Positions 15,388 through 24,381 of a stretch of 64,000 nt of DNA are shown here, piece after piece (within the stretch, counting starts at the first letter, position 1; each line of letters opens with the position of its first letter). Source of the stretch: Lentibacillus siamensis (lineage in GTDB: Bacteria > Bacillota > Bacilli > Bacillales > Amphibacillaceae); the NCBI RefSeq assembly GCF_039522605.1, contig NZ_BAAADS010000015.1, forward strand, positions 1 through 64,000, read 5' to 3'. The position numbers and the translations under genes were made by a program. The notes beneath the pieces are model-generated. The model was not told the DNA's origin, did no database searches, and was given only the letters and a program-made list of their open reading frames with translations.

Positions 15388-16053
15388 GTGACTAGGCATT
15401 TATTTGTTTTTGGAAGCGGGCCGCCTTTTACGTCTGGAATGGCGGAAAGGTTTTCTGGTATTGTCAGTGAAATGGAAGGGGTTGTTTCTGTTCTTTTTAT
15501 CGAGCGGGAAGGAATGGATTGGCGGGAGTACATGCCAGTGTTTACACAACCATTAATGGATGCAGGGGTATGCAATTTCCGTTATTTGCCGCTGCTTTCT
15601 ACACCTGTCATGGAAATCTGTGAATCTATTGAACAAAGTGCAGGGATTTTGATTGGCGGGGGCGATACGAATTTATACGCGGATTATATTGCCGATACCG
15701 AACTCGGCGGTGTGATGAAAGCGAGGTACGAAAAAGGCGTCCCTGTTGCGGGATTTTCCGCGGGTGCGCTGATTAGTCCGGAACAGTGTGTCATTTCCCC
15801 AAACGATAATACGGAAGGGATATTTCAATGTCGACAGGGACTCGGCCTGGTTCAGAATGTACTATTGGCAGTCCATTTCAGTCAGTGGAATGATGAAACA
15901 CATTTAAGGAAAGCAGCAGGCACGTTTCCAGATTGGTTAAATTTTGGAATAGATGAAAAAACGGGTGTTTATTTTCGAAATGGAAAGTATATAAGTGCTG
16001 AGGGTAACGGCGTTTACAGTATAGACAAGGGATTACTGAAAAGAATCTATTAG
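15388..16053 (+). CDS. Peptidase S51 family protein
   Basis: About 221 residues. ILIGGGDTNLY (about 87-97) and the nucleophile elbow GFSAGA (Ser about 124) are S51 signatures. These serine peptidases resemble class I glutamine amidotransferases and cleave after Asp in small peptides. GTG at 15388 is preferred because AAGGAGAGG ends 8 bases before it; a GTG at 15379 lies inside that site. Second S51-like gene of the window, after the frameshifted one at 10118. The GNAT gene starts 8 bases downstream, so they are probably cotranscribed. Confidence 0.8.
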   Translation: MTRHLFVFGSGPPFTSGMAERFSGIVSEMEGVVSVLFIEREGMDWREYMPVFTQPLMDAGVCNFRYLPLLSTPVMEICESIEQSAGILIGGGDTNLYADYIADTELGGVMKARYEKGVPVAGFSAGALISPEQCVISPNDNTEGIFQCRQGLGLVQNVLLAVHFSQWNDETHLRKAAGTFPDWLNFGIDEKTGVYFRNGKYISAEGNGVYSIDKGLLKRIY

Positions 16054-16061
16054 GATGTGAG

Positions 16062-16595
16062 ATGGTGATTGAAATAAGGGCTTTTGATGAAGATGACCTA
16101 ATGCTTCACGAAATGGCCAAACTGAATTGTTCTGTTTTCAAAGGATCGAATTATTCATCTGCTGATCTTGCAGAAATGGTGCAAACAATCCGGAAGCACA
16201 GTACGTACCCGGGGTTTTTCGGGATTAAAGCATTGAATGATGATACAGAATTGATTGGTTTTGCTTACGGATATGAAAGTACGCCGGGGCAGTTTTACCG
16301 GGGAAAACTGGAAGAACAATTAACCACAGCACAAGTGGAATCCTGGCTAGCGGATTGTTTTGAGTTTGTAGAGTTGATTGTTGCTCCTTCTGCACGGAAA
16401 AGAGGTGTTGGTAGTGAGCTGCATGATGCGTTGATCGGACAAGCATCACATCGAACGTCGGTATTGACAACCGGAATCAATAATTCACCTGCTATCAGAC
16501 TGTATACAAAGAAAGAATGGGAGGTAATCAAACACGATGCCCCTGTGCTATCAGATGATAATTTACAGCTGATTATGGTAAAAAAGTGCAGATAA
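16062..16595 (+). CDS. GNAT family N-acetyltransferase
   Basis: 177 residues. The acetyl-CoA loop is visible as VELIVAPSARKRGVGSELHDAL (about 105-126, the R-x2-G-x-G/A type), preceded by the beta strand with FAYGYES. C-terminal LYTKKEWEV is the common end of the fold. Substrate unknown. ATG start 8 bases after the S51 peptidase stop with AGGATGTGAG as ribosome site. Confidence 0.75.
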   Translation: MVIEIRAFDEDDLMLHEMAKLNCSVFKGSNYSSADLAEMVQTIRKHSTYPGFFGIKALNDDTELIGFAYGYESTPGQFYRGKLEEQLTTAQVESWLADCFEFVELIVAPSARKRGVGSELHDALIGQASHRTSVLTTGINNSPAIRLYTKKEWEVIKHDAPVLSDDNLQLIMVKKCR

Positions 16596-16656
16596 TCAAT
16601 TATTAGGTATAACCTTCTGCCGTAATGGAAAAGAATGGTACGGAGGAGGGCGAAGT

Positions 16657-18132
16657 ATGGGCTATAAAGGGTATAGAAAATCGAAACAACCAGTTTTCGA
16701 TGAGTATTCCGATAACATTGACTATCTAAAAAAGCAATTAGGCGTCGGTGAAAGTTTTGATGTTCTTAACCTCGATTTGCACTATGCTGGTCGGGATATG
16801 GCCATGTTCTTAATCGACGGTTTTGCTAAAGATAAGATACTGAATTGGCTGATGACGTTGCTTGCGGATCTTGAACCGGAACAATTGGAACCGGAACCGC
16901 TTGTTAAATTAATTAAAACTTACCTTCCCTATATTGAAGTTTCCACGGAAGACGACTTAGACAAATCTGTGTTCTGGGTGTTAAGCGGAGCAACTGCATT
17001 TGTTGTGGATGGTATTGATAAAATTATTATTATTGATGCACGTACATACCCGGTCAGGAGCCCATCCGAACCTGATTTGGAGAGGGTGACAAGAGGTCCG
17101 CGTGACGGTTTTGTTGAAACGATTGTGTTTAATACCGCGCTGACAAGAAGACGTGTCCGGGATCCGTCACTTAGAATGGAGTATATGTCAATCGGAAGGC
17201 GATCACAAACGGATATTGTTGTATCGTATATTAAGGATATTGCCGATCCGGATACAGTAAAGCATTTGAAGAATTCATTGAAAGAGATTGATACGGACGG
17301 TCTGCCGATGGCCGAAAAAACACTGGAAGAATTTTTGGTGGGCCGCAGCTGGAACCCGTATCCAACGGTTCGCTATACAGAGCGTCCTGATACAGCTGCT
17401 GTTCATCTATATGAAGGTCATGTACTCGTAATGGTTGACGGTTCACCAAGTGTGATGATTACGCCGGCGACCTTCTGGCATCATCTTCAACACGCTGAAG
17501 AGTACAGGCAGCGCCCAATCGTAGGTGCCTATTTCAGATTTGTTCGTTTTTTTGCGGTTATGATGTCGATCTTTTTAACACCGCTTTGGTTTTTCTTTGC
17601 GCAAAACCAGGAGTTTCTTCCAGCGGCACTGTCGTTTATCGGACCGAAAGAATCGATTGCGGTTCCGTTAATCTTGCAACTTCTCCTTGTGGAACTTGGG
17701 ATGGACATGCTGCGAATGGCCACGATTCATACGCCGACTGCGATGGCGACGGCGTTAGGCCTGGTAGCAGCGGTGATAATTGGACAAATTGCAGTTTCAG
17801 TCGGTTTATTTACAAATGAGGTTATATTGTATATTTCGTTTGTTGCGATTGGAACATTTGCGACACCATCGTATGAATTTGAATTGGCAAACCGATTGTT
17901 CAGGCTGTTGCTATTAGTGATTACGGCCATATTTGGTTTGTACGGATTCCTGATTGCAATCGTGCTGTGGGTACTTGCGCTTTCACGTTTGAATTCATTT
18001 AATGTTCCGTTCCTATGGCCGTTTATTCCGTTTTCATTCCGAGGCATGAGAGATGTTGTTCTCCGTGCCCCAATGCCTTTAAAAAACAGGCGTCCAACAG
18101 TACTGGATGTGGAAGACCCGGACAGCAAATAA
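16657..18132 (+). CDS. spoVAF: Spore germination protein SpoVAF
   Basis: 491 residues with the GerA-type layout: a large soluble N-terminal region, then four to five membrane segments (from about 290) and a short tail. The N-terminus (DNIDYLKKQLGVGESFDVLNLDL) and the C-terminal LDVEDPDSK are characteristic of the SpoVAF subfamily. SpoVAF sits in the inner spore membrane with FigP/YqhR-type partners and amplifies germinant response. Here it stands alone, away from spoVAA-AE, which is not the usual arrangement. ATG start behind GGAGGAGGGCG. Confidence 0.85.
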   Translation: MGYKGYRKSKQPVFDEYSDNIDYLKKQLGVGESFDVLNLDLHYAGRDMAMFLIDGFAKDKILNWLMTLLADLEPEQLEPEPLVKLIKTYLPYIEVSTEDDLDKSVFWVLSGATAFVVDGIDKIIIIDARTYPVRSPSEPDLERVTRGPRDGFVETIVFNTALTRRRVRDPSLRMEYMSIGRRSQTDIVVSYIKDIADPDTVKHLKNSLKEIDTDGLPMAEKTLEEFLVGRSWNPYPTVRYTERPDTAAVHLYEGHVLVMVDGSPSVMITPATFWHHLQHAEEYRQRPIVGAYFRFVRFFAVMMSIFLTPLWFFFAQNQEFLPAALSFIGPKESIAVPLILQLLLVELGMDMLRMATIHTPTAMATALGLVAAVIIGQIAVSVGLFTNEVILYISFVAIGTFATPSYEFELANRLFRLLLLVITAIFGLYGFLIAIVLWVLALSRLNSFNVPFLWPFIPFSFRGMRDVVLRAPMPLKNRRPTVLDVEDPDSK

Positions 18133-18143
18133 ATGGGACACGC

Positions 18144-18197
18144 NNNNNNNNNNNNNNNNNNNNNNNNNNNNNNNNNNNNNNNNNNNNNNNNNNNNNN
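18144..18197. other. Assembly gap (54 N)
   Basis: A run of N between spoVAF and the dioxygenase gene, starting 11 bases after the spoVAF stop. A terminator could lie here. Confidence 0.95.
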
Positions 18198-18217
18198 AAT
18201 AATTTTTCGCAGTATAT

Positions 18218-18237
18218 TTATTTTGAATTCAAAATAA
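18218..18237. promoter_or_regulatory. MhqR-type operator, perfect 20-bp palindrome
   Basis: TTATTTTGAATTCAAAATAA is a perfect inverted repeat centred on GAATTC, 38 bases before the dioxygenase start. The same 20-mer with one change precedes the MarR-family gene at 36511. MhqR operators of B. subtilis are likewise GAATTC-centred palindromes. Confidence 0.75.
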
Positions 18238-18275
18238 TATTGCTGACAAGTAAAATAGATGGAGGGAAAAATACG

Positions 18276-19259
18276 ATGAACGGAATAAAAGGAATGCACC
18301 ACGTAACAGCCATTACGAGCAGTGCAGAGAAAAATTATGAGTTTTTCACATATGTACTGGGAATGCGTCTGGTTAAGAAAACAGTAAATCAGGATGATAT
18401 TAAAACGTATCACCTGTTTTTTGCAGATGATGAGGGCAATGCAGGAACGGATATGACGTTTTTTGATTTTCCGGGTATTCCGAAAGGCAGTCATGGAACC
18501 AATGAGATATTTAAAACGTCATTTCGCGTACCGAGTGATGAAGCACTGGAATATTGGGAAAAGCGGTTTGACCGGTTGGAAGTGAAGCATAAAGGGATTA
18601 AAGAACAATTTGGTACAAAAACACTTTCCTTTGTTGACTTTGATGATCAGAATTACCAGCTTATTTCTGATGAAAAGAATGAAGGAGTTGCTGCCGGTAC
18701 ACCATGGCAAAACGGCCCGATACCACTGGAATATGCCATTACTGGACTGGGTCCAATCTTTGTCCGGATTGCTGAGTTCGATTACTTTAAGGAAATGATG
18801 GAAAAAGTGCTTTTATTTAAGGAAATTGATCAGGAAGGGTCTTTTCATTTGTTTGAGGTAGGAGAAGGCGGAAACGGTGCACAGGTTATCGTTGAATATA
18901 ATCCGGTGCTTCCGATGGCACGGCAAGGCTATGGAACTGTTCATCACTCGGCATTTCGCGTGGAGGACCGCGCTGTTCTGGATGAATGGATTGAGCGAAT
19001 GAATGGATTTGGTTTCCGGACATCCGGCTATGTAAACCGTCATTTCTTTGGGTCGCTGTATGTAAATGTTGCACCGCAAATATTGTTTGAATTTGCAACA
19101 GACGGACCCGGTTTCATGGGTGATGAGCCATATGAAACGCTTGGCGAAAAGCTATCGCTGCCGCCGATGCTGGAACCAAAGCGTGAACAAATTGAGCAGA
19201 TGGTACGCCCAATTGATACAGTCAGAAGTACAATAGGATTTAAAAAGGAATATAATTAA
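18276..19259 (+). CDS. mhqO: Ring-cleaving dioxygenase, MhqO type
   Basis: 327 residues with two VOC domains (about 5-135 and 150-290). Metal-binding residues expected of the fold are at MHHVT, VHHSAFRV and the C-terminal ILFEFATDGPG. This group (MhqA/MhqE/MhqO) opens hydroquinone/quinone rings and is induced by methylhydroquinone through MhqR. The palindromic operator just upstream supports this. ATG start with GGAGGGAAA 9 bases upstream. Which of the Bacillus paralogs it corresponds to is less certain. Confidence 0.8.
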   Translation: MNGIKGMHHVTAITSSAEKNYEFFTYVLGMRLVKKTVNQDDIKTYHLFFADDEGNAGTDMTFFDFPGIPKGSHGTNEIFKTSFRVPSDEALEYWEKRFDRLEVKHKGIKEQFGTKTLSFVDFDDQNYQLISDEKNEGVAAGTPWQNGPIPLEYAITGLGPIFVRIAEFDYFKEMMEKVLLFKEIDQEGSFHLFEVGEGGNGAQVIVEYNPVLPMARQGYGTVHHSAFRVEDRAVLDEWIERMNGFGFRTSGYVNRHFFGSLYVNVAPQILFEFATDGPGFMGDEPYETLGEKLSLPPMLEPKREQIEQMVRPIDTVRSTIGFKKEYN

Positions 19260-19272
19260 TTACTTTTAGTAA
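19260..19272. promoter_or_regulatory. YodB/CatR-like operator
   Basis: TTACT-TTT-AGTAA is a perfect short inverted repeat about 115 bases before the FMN reductase. A wider version (TTACTT-N5-AAGTAA) precedes catE at 34895. YodB/CatR sites in Bacillus have TTACT/AGTAA arms. Confidence 0.4.
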
Positions 19273-19332
19273 CTTTGTTATAAAATATATATAAACTTAC
19301 TTGAAATAACCAAAGAACCATGCTATGCTTAT

Positions 19333-19352
19333 TTATGTTGAATTCAGACTAA
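19333..19352. promoter_or_regulatory. Diverged MhqR-type operator
   Basis: TTATGTTGAATTCAGACTAA agrees with the perfect box at 18218 in 17 of 20 positions, 34 bases before the reductase start. Confidence 0.5.
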
Positions 19353-19386
19353 AAATAAATCAACATAAATTGTGGGAGGAATTATC

Positions 19387-19968
19387 ATGTTAAACATAGG
19401 AGTTATTCTTGGAAGTGTCCGCCAGGGACGTAACGCGGAGGCAGTGGCGAACTGGGTGTATGATTTTGCTGCTAATCGCAAGGATCAGGATGTAAACTAC
19501 GAACTAGTGGATCTTGCTGACTATAACCTGCCATTGCTTGGTGCAGCGGTGCCGGAAGCACAGCAAAAGGAATCGGAAACGGCCATTCAGGCATGGTCTG
19601 AAAAAATGGCTTCATTTGATGGTTACATTTTCGTTGTTCCTGAATATAACCATTCTGTAGGCGGCGCAATAAAAAATGCACTTGACTATCTGAAACCTGA
19701 AGTAGCCAATAAAGCTGCCGGAATGGTTGGTTATGGAAGCCTGGGAGGCACACGCGCACATGAAAATCTACGTCTTATTTTTGGCGAACTGCAGGTTGCA
19801 GACGTCCAAACTGCAGTAACCTTCTCCCTTATGACAGACTTTGAAAATTTCAGCGTGTTCAAACCTGCTGACTATCATGCTGCGAATGCAAATGGAATGC
19901 TTGATCAGGTTATTGCATGGAGCGGCGCACTGAAGACAGTTAGAGAAAAAGTTACGGTAAATGCATAA
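19387..19968 (+). CDS. NADPH-dependent FMN reductase
   Basis: 193 residues of the flavodoxin-like fold: VILGSVRQGRNAEAVANWV at the N-terminus binds the FMN phosphate, VPEYNHSVGGAIKNALDYL (about 82-100) is the family signature. It reduces flavins, quinones or azo compounds with NADPH. ATG at 19387 is chosen because GGGAGGA lies 7 bases upstream. With the dioxygenase before it and MhqR/YodB-type sites around, it probably belongs to the quinone-stress response. Confidence 0.8.
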   Translation: MLNIGVILGSVRQGRNAEAVANWVYDFAANRKDQDVNYELVDLADYNLPLLGAAVPEAQQKESETAIQAWSEKMASFDGYIFVVPEYNHSVGGAIKNALDYLKPEVANKAAGMVGYGSLGGTRAHENLRLIFGELQVADVQTAVTFSLMTDFENFSVFKPADYHAANANGMLDQVIAWSGALKTVREKVTVNA

Positions 19969-19981
19969 ATGGTTTCAATAG

Positions 19982-20013
19982 GCGGATGTCTGTACATACA
20001 GATGTCCGCTTTA
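19982..20013 (+). terminator. Terminator after the FMN reductase
   Basis: GCGGATGTCTGT and ACAGATGTCCGC pair over 12 positions with wobbles around a 4-nt loop, followed by TTTATTATT. Confidence 0.7.
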
Positions 20014-20077
20014 TTATTGGTTAATTATGGCTGATTCTACTAAAATGAAAGTACAGTCATTTAAGGAGGTTTTTGGA

Positions 20078-20422
20078 ATGGTTGAACTGAAAGAACTTCA
20101 GGCAACAGATGAACTGGAGCAAGTGTGGGAAGAGTCAACTGAAAACCCAGTCCTGCTCTTCAAGCATAGTACAACATGCCCAATCAGTGCCGGTGCATTT
20201 AAGGAATATCATGCTTTTTTGGATTCGGCAGAAGATAATCTTGCTGGATATATGGTTAAAGTGATCGAAAGCAGAGATGTTTCCAATGAGATTGCTGATA
20301 AAACGAGCGTTAAACATGAATCACCGCAAATTTTTTTGATTAAAGATAAAGAGGTGTTGTGGAACACTTCACACTCGAAAATTACGGTAGATGCTATAAA
20401 AGATGCATTGAAGCGGTCATAG
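20078..20422 (+). CDS. brxC: Bacilliredoxin BrxC (YtxJ)
   Basis: 114 residues. FKHSTTCPISAGAFKEY (about 26-42) holds the TCPIS motif of YtxJ, a thioredoxin-like monothiol bacilliredoxin. ESPQIFLIKD supplies the cis-Pro loop. It removes bacillithiol from S-bacillithiolated proteins in the cytosol of Firmicutes that make this thiol. ATG at 20078 follows TTAAGGAGG by 8 bases; longer in-frame starts lack a ribosome site. Confidence 0.85.
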   Translation: MVELKELQATDELEQVWEESTENPVLLFKHSTTCPISAGAFKEYHAFLDSAEDNLAGYMVKVIESRDVSNEIADKTSVKHESPQIFLIKDKEVLWNTSHSKITVDAIKDALKRS

Positions 20423-20518
20423 TTTTAATTGTGTATAATGTATTTTCGGGAGGGAGCGGCACAAACTCGGGAGAGAATAACACCAAAATGCTAAGTCGCT
20501 TACAAGGAGGATTGTGAA

Positions 20519-21241
20519 ATGAAAAAGCTGTCCATCTTAACATGGAATCTTCGTCAGGGAGGAAAAAAAGCTTCCAAACAGATTGTTGCATCATTGACTC
20601 GTCATCAGGCAAATGTAATGGTCCTGACTGAATTTAAAAACAATCAGACTGGCACATTCATTTTATCTGAACTGCGGGATGCCGGCTGGGATTATATCCA
20701 AACTTCCAATCCGCCGCATAAGGAACATGGTGTGGCCATCATTTCATCTTTTCAGCTGATGGAGCAGAAACCTCCTTTCTCCGGGAAATATGGTGCACAC
20801 CGCTGGAATGAAGTCTATATTCCTTCGCTGCATTTGTACCTGCTTGGGGTACACGTGCCAAATGTTAATGAAACATATGACAAGACGTTTCATTGGGAGC
20901 AGATCATGAAGTATGCTGACAGGAGAACAAGCGACAGGTGTGTGATAATTGGTGATTTTAATACGGCCTTACTAAATGAAAGATCTGCTGCTCCACTGAA
21001 ATACAGCAGTTATATTACAGCATTGCTTGATAATGGATGGGCTGATGCATGGAGGCTGTGCAATCGTAACAGTACAGATTACACCTGGTTCAGTCATAAG
21101 CATAACGGGTACCGGCTTGATTATATTTTTCTTTCACCACCTCTTAAAAGAACCCCCAGTATATGTGATATTTCTCATCATGAACGCAGGCAAAACTACT
21201 CGGATCATGCCGTCTTAATAGCTGAATTGGTGAAAATATAA
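20519..21241 (+). CDS. Endonuclease/exonuclease/phosphatase family protein
   Basis: 240 residues of the DNase I-like fold: LTWNLRQGG (Asn), VLTEFKNN (metal-binding Glu at about 39), IIGDFNTALL (Asp/Asn near 145) and the C-terminal YSDHAVLIAE with the Asp-His pair. Cleaves phosphodiester or phosphomonoester bonds in nucleic acids, lipids or similar; substrate unknown. No signal peptide, so probably cytoplasmic. ATG start behind AAGGAGGATTG. Confidence 0.8.
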   Translation: MKKLSILTWNLRQGGKKASKQIVASLTRHQANVMVLTEFKNNQTGTFILSELRDAGWDYIQTSNPPHKEHGVAIISSFQLMEQKPPFSGKYGAHRWNEVYIPSLHLYLLGVHVPNVNETYDKTFHWEQIMKYADRRTSDRCVIIGDFNTALLNERSAAPLKYSSYITALLDNGWADAWRLCNRNSTDYTWFSHKHNGYRLDYIFLSPPLKRTPSICDISHHERRQNYSDHAVLIAELVKI

Positions 21242-21268
21242 AACCCCCTCGAATGCCGCAAGGGGGTT
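21242..21268. terminator. Bidirectional terminator
   Basis: AACCCCCT and AGGGGGTT arms around a 10-nt loop lie between two convergent genes, the phosphatase-fold protein and cpdB. Confidence 0.7.
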
Positions 21269-21282
21269 AGTCATTAAATCGA

Positions 21283-23520
21283 TTAATTCCAGCTGTCCAG
21301 AAGCTCATTTGCATGGTTATTGAGTGCTTCTTTCGCTTCTGCTGTAATGAACTTTTCCATCGCTTTATTATTTAAATGTTTTAAAAATCCTTCCACCTTT
21401 TTCACAACTTGCTTTTGGTGCCCTTTATCCATGTGATGTTCTGCCTGTTTCAGCTTGTTTTCCAGCTGAACTGCCAATGGGTGTTCAACGGAACCATCTG
21501 CAATGAAGGCTGTTACATCCTTCTGAAGCGATGAGAGGGTTACAGGCTCTTCAGCAGAAAGGTCGATGGCATACTTGGAAAAGCCATTTGTACCTTCACC
21601 AATATAGGCAATGTTTCCGCTTGGCTCAATAAATTCCTGTGCATCCGGTGATGACTGGAATGTCAATTCAGGATTGCCTTCTATCGCTGCAAAGGACCAG
21701 TTGCCATCCGCTGATGGGTCAATTGTACCATTTTCCTGAATGTACTGAATGATAACCTGTCTGTTCTGAATTTGTGGTGACAGAACAATTTGACTGCCAT
21801 CCAGATTCGGGAAGTTTCCCCCGCCGCTTGCCCGGTAGTTGTTTGTTGCTACAAGAAACGCTTGACTGTCCTCCACCGGTTCACCATTATACTGCAGGTT
21901 TACAATGCGCTGTGCATCAGGATTGATCAGTTCCCCGTCATTGTTATACCGGGATGGTTCCGTTACATCAATGTCATAAGTAATTCCGTCAATTACGTCA
22001 AAGTTATAGGTTGAAAAGCCATTGTCTACTAAATCCTGTGGTTCGGAAGCGTTTGGATTAATCTGGTTAAATTGTCCAGCAGACATTTCCAGCCACTGAC
22101 GAATCTCTTTACCAGTCAATTTTACAACTTTTAATGTATTCGGGTATACATAAAGGTCTGCTACGTTTTTAATAGCAATCGGACCTTCCGGAATGTACGT
22201 ATAATAACCGGAACCGCTCCGTCCGCCTGCCTTAAATGGTGCAGCAGCAGATAAGATTGGCAGATTTTCATATTCCGTTCCCGCCACAGCCTGTTTGGTG
22301 TACCACTTTTGTGCATTGGAAACAATTTGCACAGATGGATCATCTTTGACAAGTGCGAAATAGCTGTAAATAGGTGCGGTAGTTTCACCCACTTGGGAAC
22401 GGATGTATTCGAGCGTTGCCTGGTGTTCCTCGTTAATCGAATCAAGAATTTCCTGATCTGGTTCCACAAGTGCTTCACCGGTCTCCTCGTTATAAATGGA
22501 CCGTACTTCAGAACCTGAGTCAATTACTTTCCAATCTTCCCCATCTTTCTCAAGTTTCAGGTCAATGATGCCAAGATGGTTTCCCCAGTAACCAGCTTCA
22601 ACGGAAGGAACACCATTGATGGTACCCTTGTCCAGATTTACGCCCGGGATTCCGGTGAATGTTTCACTCGGAAATACTTCATGGGCATGTCCGAACATAA
22701 TGGCATCGATGCCTTCAACCTCTGTCAGGTTATAGGTTGCATTTTCCTCCCGTTCCTGCAATTCGACTGTCCCCAGTCCGGAATGCGGAATGGCTACGAT
22801 AATATCTGCCCCGGCTTCTTTCATAATCGGAACATACTTTTGTGCGGTTTCATAAATTCCTTTTGTGATAACCTTTCCTTCCAAATTGGCACGGTCCCAC
22901 TGCATAATCTGCGGCGGCACGAAACCAATCACCCCAACATCAACGGTTTGCGTATTGCCGTTTGTATCCGTTACCTGTTTTTGTAAAATCCGGTAAGGGT
23001 CAAAAAAGGGCTCATCGTTTGTTGGATCATTGTCACCATCATCATAATAGACGTTGGCATTTACGTATGGGAAATTTGCATCATCAATCGACTCTTTTAA
23101 AAAATCAATGCCATAGTTGAATTCATGATTTCCGATGTTTGCCATGTCATAATTTAATAGATTCATAGCCTTGTAAACGGGATGTACTTCTCCTTCTTCC
23201 AGGCCGTTTCGCGCTACATAGTCACCGAGCGGATTCCCCTGAATCAGATCCCCGTTATCAAACAGCATGCTGTTATTAACCTCGCTTCGAGCTTGTTTGA
23301 TGCGTGTTGCTGTCAGGGCCAGACCGAATTGATTCGTTGGCTCATCCTGATAATAGTTATAATTTGCCAGATGTACGTGGATATCCGTTGTCTCCATCAG
23401 CCGCAGATTGACAATGCTGTTATCCTCCGCCGCGTTTGCAGTATTTCCACCCGATGGAGTAAAAACAAGCATAATTGCCATTAACGGGAAGATAACGCGC
23501 CACATTATTTTTCGATACAT
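21283..23520 (-). CDS. cpdB: 2',3'-cyclic-nucleotide 2'-phosphodiesterase/3'-nucleotidase
   Basis: 745 residues. Signal peptide at 1-30, then a metallophosphatase domain with TTDIHVHL, FDNGDLIQG, IGNHEFNYG and FGHAHEVFP, and a 5'-nucleotidase C-terminal domain (about 360-580). The last 100 residues form a helical FIMAH-like region. Secreted CpdB-type enzymes hydrolyse 2',3'-cyclic nucleotides and 3'-nucleotides to feed phosphate and nucleosides. No sortase motif, so free or loosely bound. ATG with AAGGGGGTT upstream. Confidence 0.85.
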   Translation of the reverse strand: MYRKIMWRVIFPLMAIMLVFTPSGGNTANAAEDNSIVNLRLMETTDIHVHLANYNYYQDEPTNQFGLALTATRIKQARSEVNNSMLFDNGDLIQGNPLGDYVARNGLEEGEVHPVYKAMNLLNYDMANIGNHEFNYGIDFLKESIDDANFPYVNANVYYDDGDNDPTNDEPFFDPYRILQKQVTDTNGNTQTVDVGVIGFVPPQIMQWDRANLEGKVITKGIYETAQKYVPIMKEAGADIIVAIPHSGLGTVELQEREENATYNLTEVEGIDAIMFGHAHEVFPSETFTGIPGVNLDKGTINGVPSVEAGYWGNHLGIIDLKLEKDGEDWKVIDSGSEVRSIYNEETGEALVEPDQEILDSINEEHQATLEYIRSQVGETTAPIYSYFALVKDDPSVQIVSNAQKWYTKQAVAGTEYENLPILSAAAPFKAGGRSGSGYYTYIPEGPIAIKNVADLYVYPNTLKVVKLTGKEIRQWLEMSAGQFNQINPNASEPQDLVDNGFSTYNFDVIDGITYDIDVTEPSRYNNDGELINPDAQRIVNLQYNGEPVEDSQAFLVATNNYRASGGGNFPNLDGSQIVLSPQIQNRQVIIQYIQENGTIDPSADGNWSFAAIEGNPELTFQSSPDAQEFIEPSGNIAYIGEGTNGFSKYAIDLSAEEPVTLSSLQKDVTAFIADGSVEHPLAVQLENKLKQAEHHMDKGHQKQVVKKVEGFLKHLNNKAMEKFITAEAKEALNNHANELLDSWN

Positions 23521-23670
23521 TTTGTAACCCCCTTCATAGATTTGTCACATTTAGAATAAAGGAAAACTAGGAAAAAATAAATAGGCCGAATGACAGGGCC
23601 ACAATGAACCAGAAGGATATTAGTATGTTATGATAGGAAAAGTTATCAAATAAAGGAGTTCGATTGTTGC

Positions 23671-24342
23671 ATGAATATACCGATAGTATACGAAGACAAC
23701 CATCTGCTGGTCGTGGAAAAGCCAGTCAACATACCGGTGCAGGGCGATCAAAGCGGTGACAGCGACCTGCATAATTTATTGAAACAAGATCTGAAGGTAC
23801 GTTACCAAAAGCCGGGAAATGTCTATCTTGGCCTGGTTCATCGTCTCGACCGTCCTGTTGGCGGTGTTATGGTATTTGCAAAGACATCAAAAGCTGCTTC
23901 CCGCCTGTCAGATTCCATACGGCGCAATAGATTTGGTAAAACGTATGTTGCTGTGGTACGTGGTACTCCTAATGAAAAGCATGCCCGGCTGGAGCATTTT
24001 CTTTATAAGGATCGACAGGAAAATAAAGTATTTGCTGTTTCTTCCAATCATAAACAGGCTAAGCGCGCACTGTTGGAGTATGAAGTAATTGGGGAAAAAG
24101 ATTCGTTGAGCAAGCTGTCGATTAACCTGATAACCGGCCGTTCCCATCAGATTCGAGTGCAGCTCGCTGAATCAGGATATCCGCTTTATGGTGATCAGAA
24201 ATACGGTCAGCATGTCAATAAACCTGGACAGCAAATAGCGCTATGGTCGAATAAATTGACACTGGAACACCCAACAAAAAAAGAAATGATGGAATTCACT
24301 TCCAAACCGCCCGCGGAATCTCCGTGGAAATTGTTCGGTTAA
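23671..24342 (+). CDS. RluA family pseudouridine synthase
   Basis: 223 residues without an S4 domain. The catalytic motif HRLDRPVGGVMVFAKT (Asp at about 60) and TGRSHQIRVQL near 157-167 are standard for RluA-type enzymes that isomerise uridine in rRNA or tRNA. The exact target is not clear. ATG start; AAAGGAG sits 13 bases upstream. Confidence 0.85.
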   Translation: MNIPIVYEDNHLLVVEKPVNIPVQGDQSGDSDLHNLLKQDLKVRYQKPGNVYLGLVHRLDRPVGGVMVFAKTSKAASRLSDSIRRNRFGKTYVAVVRGTPNEKHARLEHFLYKDRQENKVFAVSSNHKQAKRALLEYEVIGEKDSLSKLSINLITGRSHQIRVQLAESGYPLYGDQKYGQHVNKPGQQIALWSNKLTLEHPTKKEMMEFTSKPPAESPWKLFG

Positions 24343-24346
24343 AAAA

Positions 24347-24372
24347 TCCCTGGAGCTTTATTTCTCCAGGGA
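24347..24372. terminator. Bidirectional terminator
   Basis: TCCCTGGAG/CTCCAGGGA with a short loop between two convergent genes. On the minus strand a TTTTTT run follows, serving pdxK. Confidence 0.75.
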
Positions 24373-24381
24373 CGTTGAAAG